Below are positions 32,819 through 44,578 of a DNA stretch of 64,000 bases, piece after piece. The stretch is from assembly GCA_003254925.1 (NCBI GenBank), contig QANZ01033044.1:1967-65966 (forward strand), in the 5' to 3' direction. Each line of letters opens with the position of its first letter. Positions within the stretch are counted from its first letter, which is position 1. Under the pieces are notes generated by a model. That model saw only the letters and a list, made by a program, of their open reading frames with translations. It was not told the origin of the DNA and made no database searches. Origin of the DNA: Chamaecrista fasciculata. Its lineage: Eukaryota > Streptophyta > Magnoliopsida > Fabales > Fabaceae. The translations under genes and the position numbers were made by a program.

Positions 32819-35256
32819 TTTGCCATTTGCTCAAGAAGCATCATTTAACCTCGATATTTTCTTCCATTACGTCTACAACAACCCAATTCCTCTCATTCTG
32901 CACCTCCTCTCACTGCAATGTTAGGATTAAAACCCACCCAAATCTTCTCCAACTATGCTTTCTCTCCCACAACATTCGCCAGATCGACCAAGTTCACGCC
33001 TTTGGGATTCTCAACGGCTTCCTTCCCTCTAGTGTCTCTCTCGCTGCCTCCCTCATTCTCGAATACGCCACATATGGCGATCCCACAACTTCCCGCCTTC
33101 TTTTCCAGCAAACTGTGCAACATTGTCGCAATGCTTTCCTGTGGAACACCCTCATACGGGCTAACTCCATTGCAGGAGTTCGTGACGAGTTCAAGACCTA
33201 TAACCAAATGATTAGTGCAGGTATTCGACCTGATGATCATACTTTCCCTTTTGTTCTGAAGGAGTGTTCAGATTTTTTGGAGCTTCAAAAGGGTATGGAG
33301 ATTCATGGGGTTGTGTTTAAGCTGGGTTTTGATTTGGATGTTTTCGTTGGCAACACCCTTATGCTGTTTTATGGTAATTGTGGGTATGCGATTGATGCAG
33401 AGAAGGTGTTCGATGAAATGTCTGAGAAGGATAAGGTATCATGGAATACCATTATACGTTTGTCTTCTCTTAATGGTTTTAATGAGGACGCACTTGGTTA
33501 TTTCACAAAAATGATCAGTGTGTCTAGCTTTAAACCGGATTTGGTTACGGCAGTTAGTGTCTTGCCAGTCTGTGCAGAAACTAGTGACCAGGTGATGACA
33601 AGTCTTGTGCACTGTTATGTCTTGAAGGTTGGTTTGTCTGGCCACGTAAAGATTGGAAATGCATTGATCGATGCTTATGGGAAATGTGGGTATGAAAAGG
33701 ATTCAAAGCAAGTTTTTGATGAAATAGTTGACAGAAATGAGGTTTCCTGGAATGCAATTATCACAAGTTTTACTTATACAGGACGCAATGTGGATGCCTT
33801 GGATGCGTTTAGGTTGATGATTGACTCAGGAATGACACCAAACTCTGTCGCCATATCTAGTATGCTACCTGTAATAGGAGAATTGGGACTCTGTAAAATG
33901 GGAAAGGAAATTCATGGGTTTAGTTTAAGGGTGGGCATCGAGTCTGATGTCTTCATTGCCAACTCATTGATAGATATGTATGCAAAATCAGGATATCCGA
34001 GGGTGGCATCCTCTGTCTTCCACAAAATGGGTGAAAGAAACATCGTATCTTGGAATGCCATGGTTGCAAACTTAGCTCAGAACAGGCTTGAATTTGCAGC
34101 TGTAGAACTGGTAAAGGAAATGCAAGCATATGGTGAAATTCCCAACAGTGTAACCTTTACAAATGTTCTTCCAGCTTGTGCAAGATTAGGTTCCCTACAG
34201 ACTGGCAAAGAACTGCATGCCAGGATAATTCGCGCCAGATATGCTTTTGATTTGTTTACCTCTAATGCTCTGATTGACATGTATTCAAAATGTGGGAACT
34301 TAAGTCTTGCACAGAATGTCTTTGACATCTCTATTAGAGATGAAATTTCTTACAATATACTAATTCTGGGGTATTCTCAAACAAGTGGTTGCTCGGAATC
34401 TCTCAATTTGTTCAAAGAAATGAGACTCTTGGGAATGAAGCCAGATATTGTTTCATTCATGGGTGCAATATCAGCATGTGCAAATCTGGCTGCAATAAAG
34501 CAAGGCAAAGAGATCCATGGCTTGCTGGTAAGGAAACTTTTGCACACTCATCTTTTTGCAGCAAATGCACTTTTGGACTTGTATACAAAATGTGGTCGAA
34601 TAGATATAGCAGCTAATGTATTTGAACGAATTAAAGACAAGGACGTAGCCTCTTGGAATACTATGATATTGGGTTATGGAATGCTAGGTGAATTGGACAC
34701 TGCAATCAACCATTTCGAGGCAATGAAGGAAGATGGCGTGGAATATGATTCAGTATCATTCATAGCAGTTTTAACAGCTTGTAGTCATGGTGGGCTGCTT
34801 GAGAAGGGAGGCAAATACTTTATGGAGATGCAGAAACTAAATATTGAGCCAACACATATGCACTATGCTTGTATGGTTGATCTTCTTGGAAGGGCTGGTT
34901 TTATGGAAGAAGCAGCTGAGCTTGTTAGGGGAGTTCCTATTGTACCAGATGCTAATATATGGGGTGCACTGCTTGGAGCATGCAGGATATATGGGAATGT
35001 AGAATTGGGTCGTTTGGCGGCTGAGCATCTGTTTGAGTTAAAGCCTCAGCATTGTGGCTACTACATACTTCTTTCAAATATGTATGCAGAAGCTGAAAGA
35101 TGGGTTGAGGCAAACAGAGTTAGGCAATTGATGAAGTCAAGGGGAGCGAAGAAGAATCCTGGTTGCAGCTGGGTTCAAATTGGAGACCAGGTGCATGCAT
35201 TTTCAGTTGGTGAGAAATTAGAGGCCTTAGATTCAGGCTTTTGGGTGCTAGACTAA
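32812..35256 (+). CDS. PLS-class pentatricopeptide repeat protein, E-type, no DYW domain
   Basis: An intronless gene of 814 residues. About twenty alternating P, L and S PPR motifs run through the protein, with recurrent cores such as NALIDMYSKCG, VSWNAM and GMKPD. The C-terminal part (VPDANIWGALLGACRIYGNVELG, then YYILLSNMYAEAERW and GCSWVQIGDQVHAF) is the E/E+ region of editing-type PPR proteins. The DYW deaminase that often follows is absent; the frame stops after GEKLEALDSGFWVLD. Such proteins bind organelle transcripts base by base and recruit a deaminase in trans for C-to-U editing. Mitochondrial or plastid targeting is likely, but the N-terminus is not a clear presequence. The start is one of several nearby Met codons. 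The unusual last 12 residues suggest that the frame was once longer. Confidence 0.9.
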   Translation: MVFCHLLKKHHLTSIFSSITSTTTQFLSFCTSSHCNVRIKTHPNLLQLCFLSHNIRQIDQVHAFGILNGFLPSSVSLAASLILEYATYGDPTTSRLLFQQTVQHCRNAFLWNTLIRANSIAGVRDEFKTYNQMISAGIRPDDHTFPFVLKECSDFLELQKGMEIHGVVFKLGFDLDVFVGNTLMLFYGNCGYAIDAEKVFDEMSEKDKVSWNTIIRLSSLNGFNEDALGYFTKMISVSSFKPDLVTAVSVLPVCAETSDQVMTSLVHCYVLKVGLSGHVKIGNALIDAYGKCGYEKDSKQVFDEIVDRNEVSWNAIITSFTYTGRNVDALDAFRLMIDSGMTPNSVAISSMLPVIGELGLCKMGKEIHGFSLRVGIESDVFIANSLIDMYAKSGYPRVASSVFHKMGERNIVSWNAMVANLAQNRLEFAAVELVKEMQAYGEIPNSVTFTNVLPACARLGSLQTGKELHARIIRARYAFDLFTSNALIDMYSKCGNLSLAQNVFDISIRDEISYNILILGYSQTSGCSESLNLFKEMRLLGMKPDIVSFMGAISACANLAAIKQGKEIHGLLVRKLLHTHLFAANALLDLYTKCGRIDIAANVFERIKDKDVASWNTMILGYGMLGELDTAINHFEAMKEDGVEYDSVSFIAVLTACSHGGLLEKGGKYFMEMQKLNIEPTHMHYACMVDLLGRAGFMEEAAELVRGVPIVPDANIWGALLGACRIYGNVELGRLAAEHLFELKPQHCGYYILLSNMYAEAERWVEANRVRQLMKSRGAKKNPGCSWVQIGDQVHAFSVGEKLEALDSGFWVLD

Positions 35257-37434
35257 AGAATTTTCATAGAGGGTTTACGTCCTCTCAATTTTCAATTTCA
35301 GAAAGAAGAGTATGTATCATATACGGGGGACCTACACACATTATTACTAAATCATTTTAAGTAGATCACTTCTAGAGAGACAAGATTGTGTAGTTATGGG
35401 ATATAACTACTAATCAAACTGCTATCTGTCAAAATCACGCATTCCATTGACATATTCTTTTCTGGTTAGGACTCTGATCAATGCGTATTCTGCAAGATAA
35501 AATATTGTAATCCTGACTTGTAATAACAAAAAAAGAAAAAAACTTAGTATATCCTCTTCAAAACTTCATTGTTATACCTGCTGCATTTCTTGCCACTGCT
35601 ATTGGTTTCATGCAATTTTATCATGTTGTCACTCATCTGTACTATTAGTATCAAAATATATGAGCTTCATGTTTTAAAAATGGAATACTTGACTTGCTGT
35701 TGTTCTTGCATCTACCATCAATTTCAAACTACTTTATAGTGGTATGACTTATCTGAACAAGTTTTGTGCTTCATGTCATAAGGTTGAAATATTGGATCAA
35801 CTTCCTGTGTCACTTCAGTTCCATTAAAAAAAAAAAGGCAAGTTTTTTTTTAATTATTATTGTTATTATTAGTTATTCAAACCTTCATTTTTTTGGTGCT
35901 GGAAGTAATAGGAAAAAAAAAGTACTTCGATATGGTCGTTTTCAAGTTCCACTTTTTCTTTTGGACTGAGTTTTCAGTTTCCACTTAACATGGATTAATC
36001 TAGATTTTAGCTGAAATGAATTATAGGATCAAACAATGTCTTGATGCCACTGAAAAGTAACATAGTTGCTTTTCATTCAGATCAACAGCTATGATGTTTC
36101 CCTGTATGAAGAAAATTTAATTTGAGGACACATTAAAATAGCTGTTGATTTAGTTGGTTACAAATGAGAACTAAACACCTCACGCATATTATCTGATGTT
36201 AGAAAACCATCTTGAAGGAGTCATCTTTGAGATTACTCTTTACTAACAGCATTGTATACAAGAGAGGAAAAAAAAAACTTAAAATGCAGTACTTTTAGTT
36301 TTTGTGTAAGGTTCTCGTATGCAGAAGAATTTCTTCTAAAGACAAGTAGGTGAAAAGCTCGAAGTACACTTAAGAAACAAGTGTAAGAACAAGTCGGAGT
36401 AGGATGAAAATCATTTTTCGATCATAGACACAAGACAATATGTGATGGACATATAAAGAACTGTATTTTACGTATATAGAAGTTTTGGCAGCAATGTCAT
36501 CTCCCACAAAAATTCATTGCAATGCAAAATTGCTCTTCTCAACACAGGAATTGATCTAAAGTTTTAGAATAAAAGCTATTTTTTCTGGTCAGACAGCTTA
36601 TCTAAAATAAAATATATCACAGAACAAACCCTATGCTCGCTTACTCAAAAGCTCCGTACAGATAGATAATATCAAGTCTCAACTATCAGGGCAAGTCAAA
36701 GAGATGTTAATTTCAGATGAGGGGACATTACACACCAGTCAAAACCTTTAGAAAGAACATAAGATAAAAACATGTATATATCTACAGAGAACAAGTGACA
36801 CTACTTTGGAATGTTGGGATGAAGCTAACATAAAACATGACTAGAGATCATCAACTATTTCCAGGGTAGAGAGACATGAGGACAATCTTAATGATATAAA
36901 TTGATTCACACTTAGTGTCAGCCAAAATGACAAGGGAACGTCGCTGCACAGGCAAAAACAATCTTTATTCACAACCAAGCGGCTATAGATGATTAATTCT
37001 GAGTGGTGAGACACAATAGGTTTGCATACCAAGAAAAAATAAGGAAAGAATTTGGAAACAAACAATGACCAAACCCCATATGAAGAAGACTACTACTAGA
37101 ACCGAAACAGAGCCTACAAAATAAATTGGGTTCCCTTAGCATCGTTGGCAATAAATGAATCTACTAAAATAAATTGTTATTGTACTAAGCGTACAGAAGA
37201 GGTCAAAAGTGATCCTTCATTACAACCCTTTCAATTCCCTCAGTTATCTTATCTAGCTTCCTCCCACTCATGTTGCCTACTAAAATTCATTGTAGCAGAA
37301 CTTTTTAACTTGACTTTGTTAAAAATAGCAATACAAAAAGAAGTGAAAACAATATGTAAGCCATTTTGAGATACAAGGGCAAAAAACAAAAAGAAAAGAA
37401 AAAAGTTTAAAACTACATATAGCTTCCGTAAGTG
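35257..37434. other. Spacer between convergent PPR and glycosyltransferase genes
   Basis: This is AT-rich sequence of about 2.2 kb. Both edges should be 3' UTR. Small frames (35766-35969, 36841-37065) have no recognisable content. I see no transposon ends or RNA genes. Confidence 0.5.
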
Positions 37435-39630
37435 CTATGACTTGTGACAGATCACAGCTGTGCATGAGGAATCCCCGTCTATAACCCACAAATTCAATTC
37501 TTGAAGCCGTTTCTGAATTGAATCCACTCCCATCTCGGCTGACCAATACACCAACTTTTTCCCCCCCAAAGAAGATTTATCAACATTGACAGATCCGATC
37601 TTCATGGCATATGTAGTCTCGTCAAATCTACCAATCCTTGCAGCATTCTGTTTCAATAGGTTTTCCACAACATACACAAAACTCAGGGTACCACGAGAAT
37701 CTATTCTTACCAGAGAGTCTGCCTTTGCTACCAATTTTGAAACGAACTTATCATCCCACATGTTTTTATCAGAGGATGAACTTCTGGCATAAAAGAGCTC
37801 CAAGTTGTTTGCAAGAAAGAAGTCATGATTGGGATCCTGGGACTGTAGAAATAGATCAGCACTGAGAAAAAGCATGTTCCCATCTACCACCCACGAATTA
37901 TACCCCTTTTCCATACACTTCTTAATTACATAAACTTTGGCCAAAATAAACTTGATAGCCTCAAAGCTTGAACCTTGAGAATATAATTTATACAACCCAA
38001 TGCTAGTGATAAACTGATCCACATTAATCACAGGATGTCCCCTCCTCGCTAGATCAAATAAGAAGTCAGACTCAGGGACAAAAAGTATATAATTCCTGAT
38101 ATTTAGTCCTTCAAAGTGACACAATAAGTTTCTGGCCACAGAATCTGATACCCCAACAAGGTTTACAAAAAGGACACTATCCTGTTTCTTCAGGGAGTGA
38201 AGCAAAACTCCAAGTTCATCCATGTTCCTGACAACCCTTCCAGGAATTACTTCTCTGAAACAAAAATCAAACCACTTTAAACTATTCAAAGGCTTCATTT
38301 CCAAAATATTGAAATCAAGTGATCTTTCGTCTAGTAATTGAGAGTCAGGTCCAGCAGTCTTTCCATAGTTGACTCCAGCATCTCTGTGAGAAACACTCAA
38401 AGCTCTCTCATGCAAAAAATTTGTGTATATATTGAAGTAACCATGGGATTGAATAAATTTGATGAACCAAGGAGTCCAAATTCTCTCTCCCATTTTTTTG
38501 TACCACCCTGTAGTCACCTGCACAAAGTTTTAGAAATCAAATTAGGTAGGTAAACCAGTCAACAAAGCCGAGAATAGGATGAGAGGGAGGTACATGGGGT
38601 TATTAAGAGATTATAAACAAATATATAACTTATGATTACCATCCCCTCAAGAAATGGCCTAATGTCCTTCGCCTTATTTTCGTCATACCACAACCTGAAC
38701 TCTTTCCATGGCTTTGGAAAGAGAATTTGACCCCATGTGCCAACCAACTGGTATAGGAACAGTCTTGTCTGACTATCCAACTGCAATTTGTTTCCATGTT
38801 TACCTGGGTTTGGCAACCACTTATATCATTAGTAATTAAGGAACAAATAGAAGTTAAGAAAGCTTCAGTGATTATCAAGATTGAACATGTTAAAAACCTA
38901 CACTTAAGGAAGTCACTTCAAATATCTCATTTAATCTGAACCGAGTACAAGTTACGACAATAGTAAGTGAAGCATGCCTTTAAGGAGAAAAATACAAGAC
39001 AATGGTACCTGGAACAAACCTTGGTCGTTGTAATGAAGCTCCATAAACTGATGGACTATAATTCGAAGCATTGTAGTAGAAATTCACAATCAAGTTCTTA
39101 ATGAACTCATAAAAAAGCGTAGAAACCTCCAAATCATCTTCGACTATAAAAGCAAACTCATTATCAGAACTCGGCCACCATGCCTCCAACCACTGCGCCT
39201 GCAAACCCGCATTCGTGGTCCGATAATGCACAAGCTTCTCACCGAATTTCCAATCAAACCCATCAACAAACTCCAAAATCCGATGCGATTCGTTCAGTTT
39301 CTGATCCACAGTGGCAGACCCATTTTGATGGGCAAAATGGTCGATGTACACATGGAGGTGGACACGATCACCGAGGTAATCGGCATTGGCGAGGGATCGG
39401 AGGCAGCGAGAGAGAGAATCGATGCGGTTGTATGCAAGAACTTTGATGATGAAAGTAAAGCTGGAGATACCGGGATCTCGATTTTGCGCGTGGATAGGGT
39501 TAGTGAGAGAGAAAGTAGGGTTAAGTTCAGAGGGTGAAGGTGGGAGAGAAGAGTGGTAGTAGGAGTAAAAGAAGAAAGCAGTGAGGGAGATGAGAATGAG
39601 CGGGAGGAAATGCCTTTTGGGACCCACCAT
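37435..39630 (-). CDS. Glycosyltransferase-like type II membrane protein (At5g12260-like)
   Basis: Exons on the minus strand are 39630-39009, 38803-38640 and 38517-37435, giving 622 residues with consistent phases. A single hydrophobic anchor (about 8-25) follows a short basic N-terminus, the plan of a Golgi type II protein. The first half contains a GT-A-like fold: TFIIKVLAYNR, then CLRSL, HVYIDH and an acidic EDD (164-166) that could serve as the DXD metal site. The exon 2 segment LVGTWGQILFPKPWKEFRLWYDE is strongly conserved in the plant family. The second half (LKWFDFCFREVIPGRVV onward) resembles a nucleotide-diphospho-sugar transferase-type region, including WVVDGNMLFLS. The substrate is unknown. 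A foldback element lies ~240 bases upstream of the start codon and may shorten the promoter. Confidence 0.85.
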
Positions 39631-39867
39631 TGCAATTAGGGTTCAACAACGTAAAGATGCATAGCAAATTAGCAAAGGGAAACAAAACCCTCAGGCGAAC
39701 GGAAGGTGAAGGCTCTCTCTCTGTGGTTTTCCGGCAACTGTTTTCAGAGATCGATCTCCGGCGAAGCAAAACCCTCTCAAATCTGAATACTACTTGCCTT
39801 GTTAAGACACACCTGCAAATTGCTGCCTTTTCCATTTTTCTTTCGCGGAAACAAAAATTTTTTGGGG

Positions 39868-40287
39868 TAAAGTGCACTTTTGGTCCCATAACTTTGGCAA
39901 AGATTTCAATTTGGTCCCATAACTTTTTTTGTTACAATTTTGGTCCCATAACTTTGGAAAATGTCTCAATTTGGTCACATAACTTTTTTTGTTGCAATTT
40001 TAGTCCCATAACTTCTGAAAACGTCTCACTGTTGGTCCCAAGCTGATTTCCATCCATCCCATAACTTCACCCATATTTGTCACGTCATCATCCAACTCAG
40101 TATGTCAAATCATCTTTAAGGAAGGATAATGGATGGAAATCAGTTTGGGACCAACGGTGGGACGTTTTCAAAAGTTATGGGACTAAAATTGCAACAAAAA
40201 ATGTTATGGGACCAAATTGAGACTTTGCCAAAGTTATGGGACCACGTTGAAACCTTTGCCAAAGTTATGGGACCAAAAGTGCACTTA
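39868..40287. mobile_element. Family B foldback element in the glycosyltransferase promoter region
   Basis: The arms start TAAAGTGCACTTTTGGTCCC and end with the mirror image GGGACCAAAAGTGCACTTA. Each arm carries three or four TTTGGTCCCATAACTTT units. The centre (about 40040-40140) includes a segment shared with the copy at 26813 (ACGTCATCATC, AACTCAGTATGTCA). The flanks are T/A runs, so the duplication is not informative. Confidence 0.75.
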
Positions 40288-40453
40288 ATTTTTTATCAGA
40301 CGAAGGTCAAAACTTCAAATTGGTCCCAAATGTACAAAATAACGTTTAAATTGGTCCTAAATATTTCATTTATTTTATATTGGTTTTACTTATTTTTATT
40401 ATTTTTCAAATTGATCCCAAATTTATTTCTAAGACGCGATTTGTTCTTATTTA

Positions 40454-40920
40454 GGCAAAAGTACTCATTTCGTCCCCAAACTTTACACCTGCTGTCAATT
40501 TCGTCCCTAATCTTTTTTGCTGTCAATTACGTCCCCAAACTTTACACATGCTTTCAATTTCATCCCCAATATCTTTTTGCTGTCAATTTCGTCCCTAATC
40601 TTTCACATTTTGGTCAATTTTATCCTTTGCTCTTACTTTAGCCAAATTTTGACGACAAAATCTATGTGGCTAACGATATATAATATAAAATTGATAGAAA
40701 AAGAAACTCAAATCCTATCTTAAATTCAAAAACAGGATGTAGTCTGTTGTTAATTTATTAAAAGAAGTTAGTCAAAGGATAAAATTGACGAAAATGTGAA
40801 AGATCGGGGACGAAATTGACAGTCGATGTAAAGTTTGGGGACGAAATTAACTGCAAAAAAAGATTGGGGGTGAAATTGACAGTTGGTGTAAAGTTTGGGA
40901 ACGAAATTAGTACTTTTGCC
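40454..40920. mobile_element. Palindromic foldback element, family D, exact 9-bp duplication
   Basis: The ends are GGCAAAAGTAC and GTACTTTTGCC. The 9-mers TCTTATTTA at 40445-40453 and 40921-40929 are identical. Arms repeat an ATTTCGTCCCCAAACTTT unit. The central part, about 40630-40770, is not mirrored. Plus-strand frames across it are repeat artefacts. Confidence 0.85.
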
Positions 40921-40929
40921 TCTTATTTA

Positions 40930-42792
40930 TTAATAATCTCAATTGAATAGAGAAAGAATTATTTAAGAATTAAAACATAATTTAAAATTTAATGTATTCA
41001 AACGTAAAATGAGAGAGATATTGGTGATTAGTTTAACTATGAGACAAGTAATATTTTTTATATGCTCTATATATACTTGTATGGTTGATCACTTTTCTTT
41101 TGGGCCTGTGTATGGTTGATCACTTGATCTGCTTGGGGTGTAATATTTAATTTATAAATATTTTATAATAAATAAAATGAAACCTTGTCATTAGATCACA
41201 ATAAAATTTTATTTTCTAACACATTTTGAATTTTGTTTTGAATTATTTTTAATTGGACGAAAATGTTAAACAAAGTAAAAAGATGTTATAAAATTTTATT
41301 GATTATAATGTTTATAAGTATTGAATAAGCCTATTTATTACTTCATTTATCATATGACACTATATTTCATTTTTTTTAAATGATGATAGAATTTTTATTA
41401 CAACTAAATTGAAAATAATAAGAATTTAGGTACTTCATTAAAAATTAATTAAATCAAGACCAATAGTTTAATTAAATATTATCTTTTTTAATAAAGGTTG
41501 TCTCATCATTCTTTCTATCTCCAAAATTTATGAATATAGCTTTTATAAATTTGATTGTTATTTCATAAATTAAGTATCAACAATAATTAAAAAAAAAAAA
41601 AAGAACAACTATTGTCGTAGTGTAGCAATAGAGGAGTTCCTAATCATCTAAATCAATCAATATCATCAAGATCCTAAGAACTAATGGACATAACTGAAAT
41701 CCCTCGTCTCAATAAACCAAATCTTTTTGGATAAATCCAATAAACTAATCCTTAATTGCCCCCAACAACTCATAATTCACGAATGTTCATAACTCTCCTA
41801 TTGTGTGTGTGTGTGTTATGTGTTTCATTACCTATTTATTTTCCACCAAAAAGTAGTCTCAATATTGGAAGTCTCATATTGACTTTCTTCATTTAAATAA
41901 AGTAAAATAGGTACGTTGCTAATAAATATAAAAGATGACAACTTGATTTCTAGCTAAATAAAAGGGTTGGAGGGCTGAGTTAAAGAGGAAATATTTATTT
42001 AATTAGGAAGGAAATAATTTGATGATAAATCATTTTTGAGAAGAAGTGTTGGAACTTTGTTTGAAAATATCACTAGCAGGTACATGTAGGGGCTCATAGA
42101 CTCACACAACCACCATTAAACCACTTAGCTCATAATGTATTAAAGTAGCAATTTATTAGCACAATTATTTTTATGACACCCTTTAATTAATGCTGGAAAA
42201 AGTTAATTGATTTACAACGAAAAAAGAAAGGTTAATTTCTTAGCGAATGAATTTGTTTCCTTATTCAAAATAGTAAAAGGTGAATTCAGCTATATGAGCA
42301 AGTTAACATTTAGTTTAACACATTCATTTAATAGTCATTATGCTTTAGATTTAAAAGTTAGAGTATTTATTTCCCCAATAAATAATATCAAAATAATTCA
42401 ATCGTTAACACACTTAAACAGTTGAACTGATTGGTTTATAGGTAAAGCAGTTTTCTCTAGCCATCTTCTACTTCAATTCCTTTTATTTTATTATTTAATA
42501 AAAAATGTGTCTAACTAATATTTTCAACTCAAAGGACAAACCAAATACTTGGATTGGACTTGGGACCCGCCCATGAAATTTAAGTTTAAAGCATAAGACA
42601 TGACAACACAACATCCATAACAGAACAATCAATTGAGTTCAATTTTGATATTCACGTAATATTGTCCTATTTCTTATACTATTTATATATAGGTTTTGAT
42701 ATGAAGAATTCAAGTATTTTAACATTTTATATTTTGAGTACATCTCTCTACTTTTGAAATCTTTATGTCAAATTTCAGATTTTTATTTTATG
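40930..42792. other. Intergenic, very AT-rich
   Basis: Nothing I can name is present: no gene, RNA or clear mobile-element end. The stretch includes a short (TG)n near 41800. Confidence 0.45.
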
Positions 42793-42811
42793 ATATAGTT
42801 AAATGATTTTT

Positions 42812-42994
42812 TCAATCAAGTTTGACTTACTTGGTCACCTTCCGCCATAACGATTGTATGATTTGAGTTTGATTTTTGGTGATGCCTCATTTGATGGATT
42901 ATCTGTAGTACTTACCTCTGTAAGTGCTCATTGAGCCAAGAGATCTGCCATAACCCTGAGATGTCATCTCCTCACCTAAATTTTTAAATATTAT
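42812..42994 (+). mobile_element. SINE, copy 2 (diverged)
   Basis: This 183-bp element is bounded by an exact 19-bp duplication, starting ATATAGTTAAATG, at 42793-42811 and 42995-43013. It aligns with the SINE at 18033 across the middle and 3' part: ATCTGTA, then TAA-TGCTC, GAGCC, CTCACCTAAA. It also shares the start TCAAT-AAG. It has no long A tail. The duplication is better preserved than the element, which is unusual for an old copy. Confidence 0.75.
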
Positions 42995-43097
42995 ATATAG
43001 TTAAATGATTTTTAAATTTAAAAATGGTATATTTAATATAACCAAGCTAAAACAAAAGCTTTAATTAAAAATGGTATATTTAATCCATTCTCGTGAC

Positions 43098-43264
43098 GAG
43101 GATGGATCCACTGCAGTAAGACTTTCTGAAGTAAGCCTGCAGTGTGAGACATACCTCTCAAAACTCACAGTTTTATTAAACTCATACTTTAATCAAAATG
43201 TGAGTTTTGGGAGATATGTCTCACAGTGCAGGCTCACTTCAGGAAATTTTGCTGCGGAATCCAA
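43098..43264. mobile_element. 167-bp hairpin MITE, family F, exact 9-bp duplication
   Basis: The arms (about 43101-43175 and 43190-43264) are inverted copies with a few mismatches and a ~20-45-base loop. Flanking 9-mers TCTCGTGAC at 43089-43097 and 43265-43273 are identical. The size and duplication fit a Mutator-like MITE. An ORF across it is accidental. Confidence 0.8.
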
Positions 43265-43286
43265 TCTCGTGACTCAAGGAGTATAA

Positions 43287-44578
43287 GGGTGTGTTTGGAT
43301 TAGAAGTAGCTAATGAAATGATGATTTTATGTAATGAAATGGTAATGAGAAAATTATGTAATGAAAATGGTGTTTGGATTAGTTTGAGATGTAATGAAAA
43401 AAATAGGATGTGAAATTATGAAAAAGGGTATGTAATGATTGTGGTTGGTTGAAATAAATATATGTGTTTTTTTAAATTGTATAGGGGTAGAATTGATAAT
43501 TGATAATGAAAATAGATAGAAATAAAAAAAATAATATTTTGACTTTTTGTTGTGGTGGTTATGAAATGAAATGGTAATGAAATTGTCTCGGAATTTGTGC
43601 TAGATGTGAATATTTGTAATGAATGTTGGAGTAGTATTATGTAATGAAATGAAAGGACCAAAATGTAAATAACATGAAAATTTTTAAAAACCTACCATTT
43701 GGTCTATGATTTTATATAAATTGAACGAATCGGTCCTTACGAAAGTGAAATATATCTCTTTACGCGTAAAAAAATTGCATTCATCAACGATTGGGTTTCT
43801 ATATTGCAAACTTTCCTCCAAAAAGTAAATTGAAGGACCAAAATGTTATCCACAAAAAAAATGTGGGACAAAAAATTATATATTAATCAAAACGGTTTGT
43901 CTGTTTGCGAATAATAATATGACCGTTGATCTTCACGAATGAGCACATCGCACCATCTACTCTTCTTCCACTATCTGCCTCTCTCGTATACCCATATATA
44001 TATACTGGAGGAGAGACCAAAATGTATATTTTTGGCGTTTGAATTATATATTTTATATCATGGACTAAAATGTAAATAACATGAGTTGAATTATTTTATT
44101 TTAAATTAATATAAATTATAAATTATATATAGTATAATATAATATATTTATAAAATAAAAAATATTTATATAGTATTATATTATATAATACGTGAGTGTG
44201 TGGCATATATATATATTAATATATATATACACATTATATTATTATAATATGTATATATATATATATTTTTTGCCAAAATGTATATATATATATATTATAA
44301 TTATAAAATATATATGTGAGAGAGAGGGGGTGAATAAAAAAAAGAAGAAGAAAAAATAAAAAATGATGAGTAGATAGAGAAAGTTGTAAGTGTAATAAAT
44401 GAGGGTATTGAAAATTACTATTTTGCTAAATAGTTTTTTTATATTTGTTTTAGAGTATAGGTAATTATTGGTATTTGAGTAGGGGTATGTTAATAATTGA
44501 ATATGAAATATGTAATGAAATGAGTTTGTAATGAAGTGATATTTTTGTAATGACTTTATAATTAAAAAACAAACACCC
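43287..44578. mobile_element. TIR element (1.29 kb) related to 11662-12944
   Basis: The left end GGGTGTGTTTGGATTAG faces a right end that reads, reversed, GGGTGTTTGTTTTTT. Left subterminal sequence (GTGAAATTATGAAAAAGGG, then GTAATGATTGTGGTTGG) matches the element at 11.66 kb closely, and both are about 1.29 kb. The interior differs: here it has long TA microsatellites (about 44200-44300) and no satellite array. Flanking bases give no clear duplication. No transposase is visible. Confidence 0.65.

Noticed and set aside
40129-40723. Plus-strand frame of 170 codons and an overlapping 68-codon frame
   Set aside because: They cross foldback arms and repeat the TTTCGTCCC unit; the residue pattern is simple-sequence.
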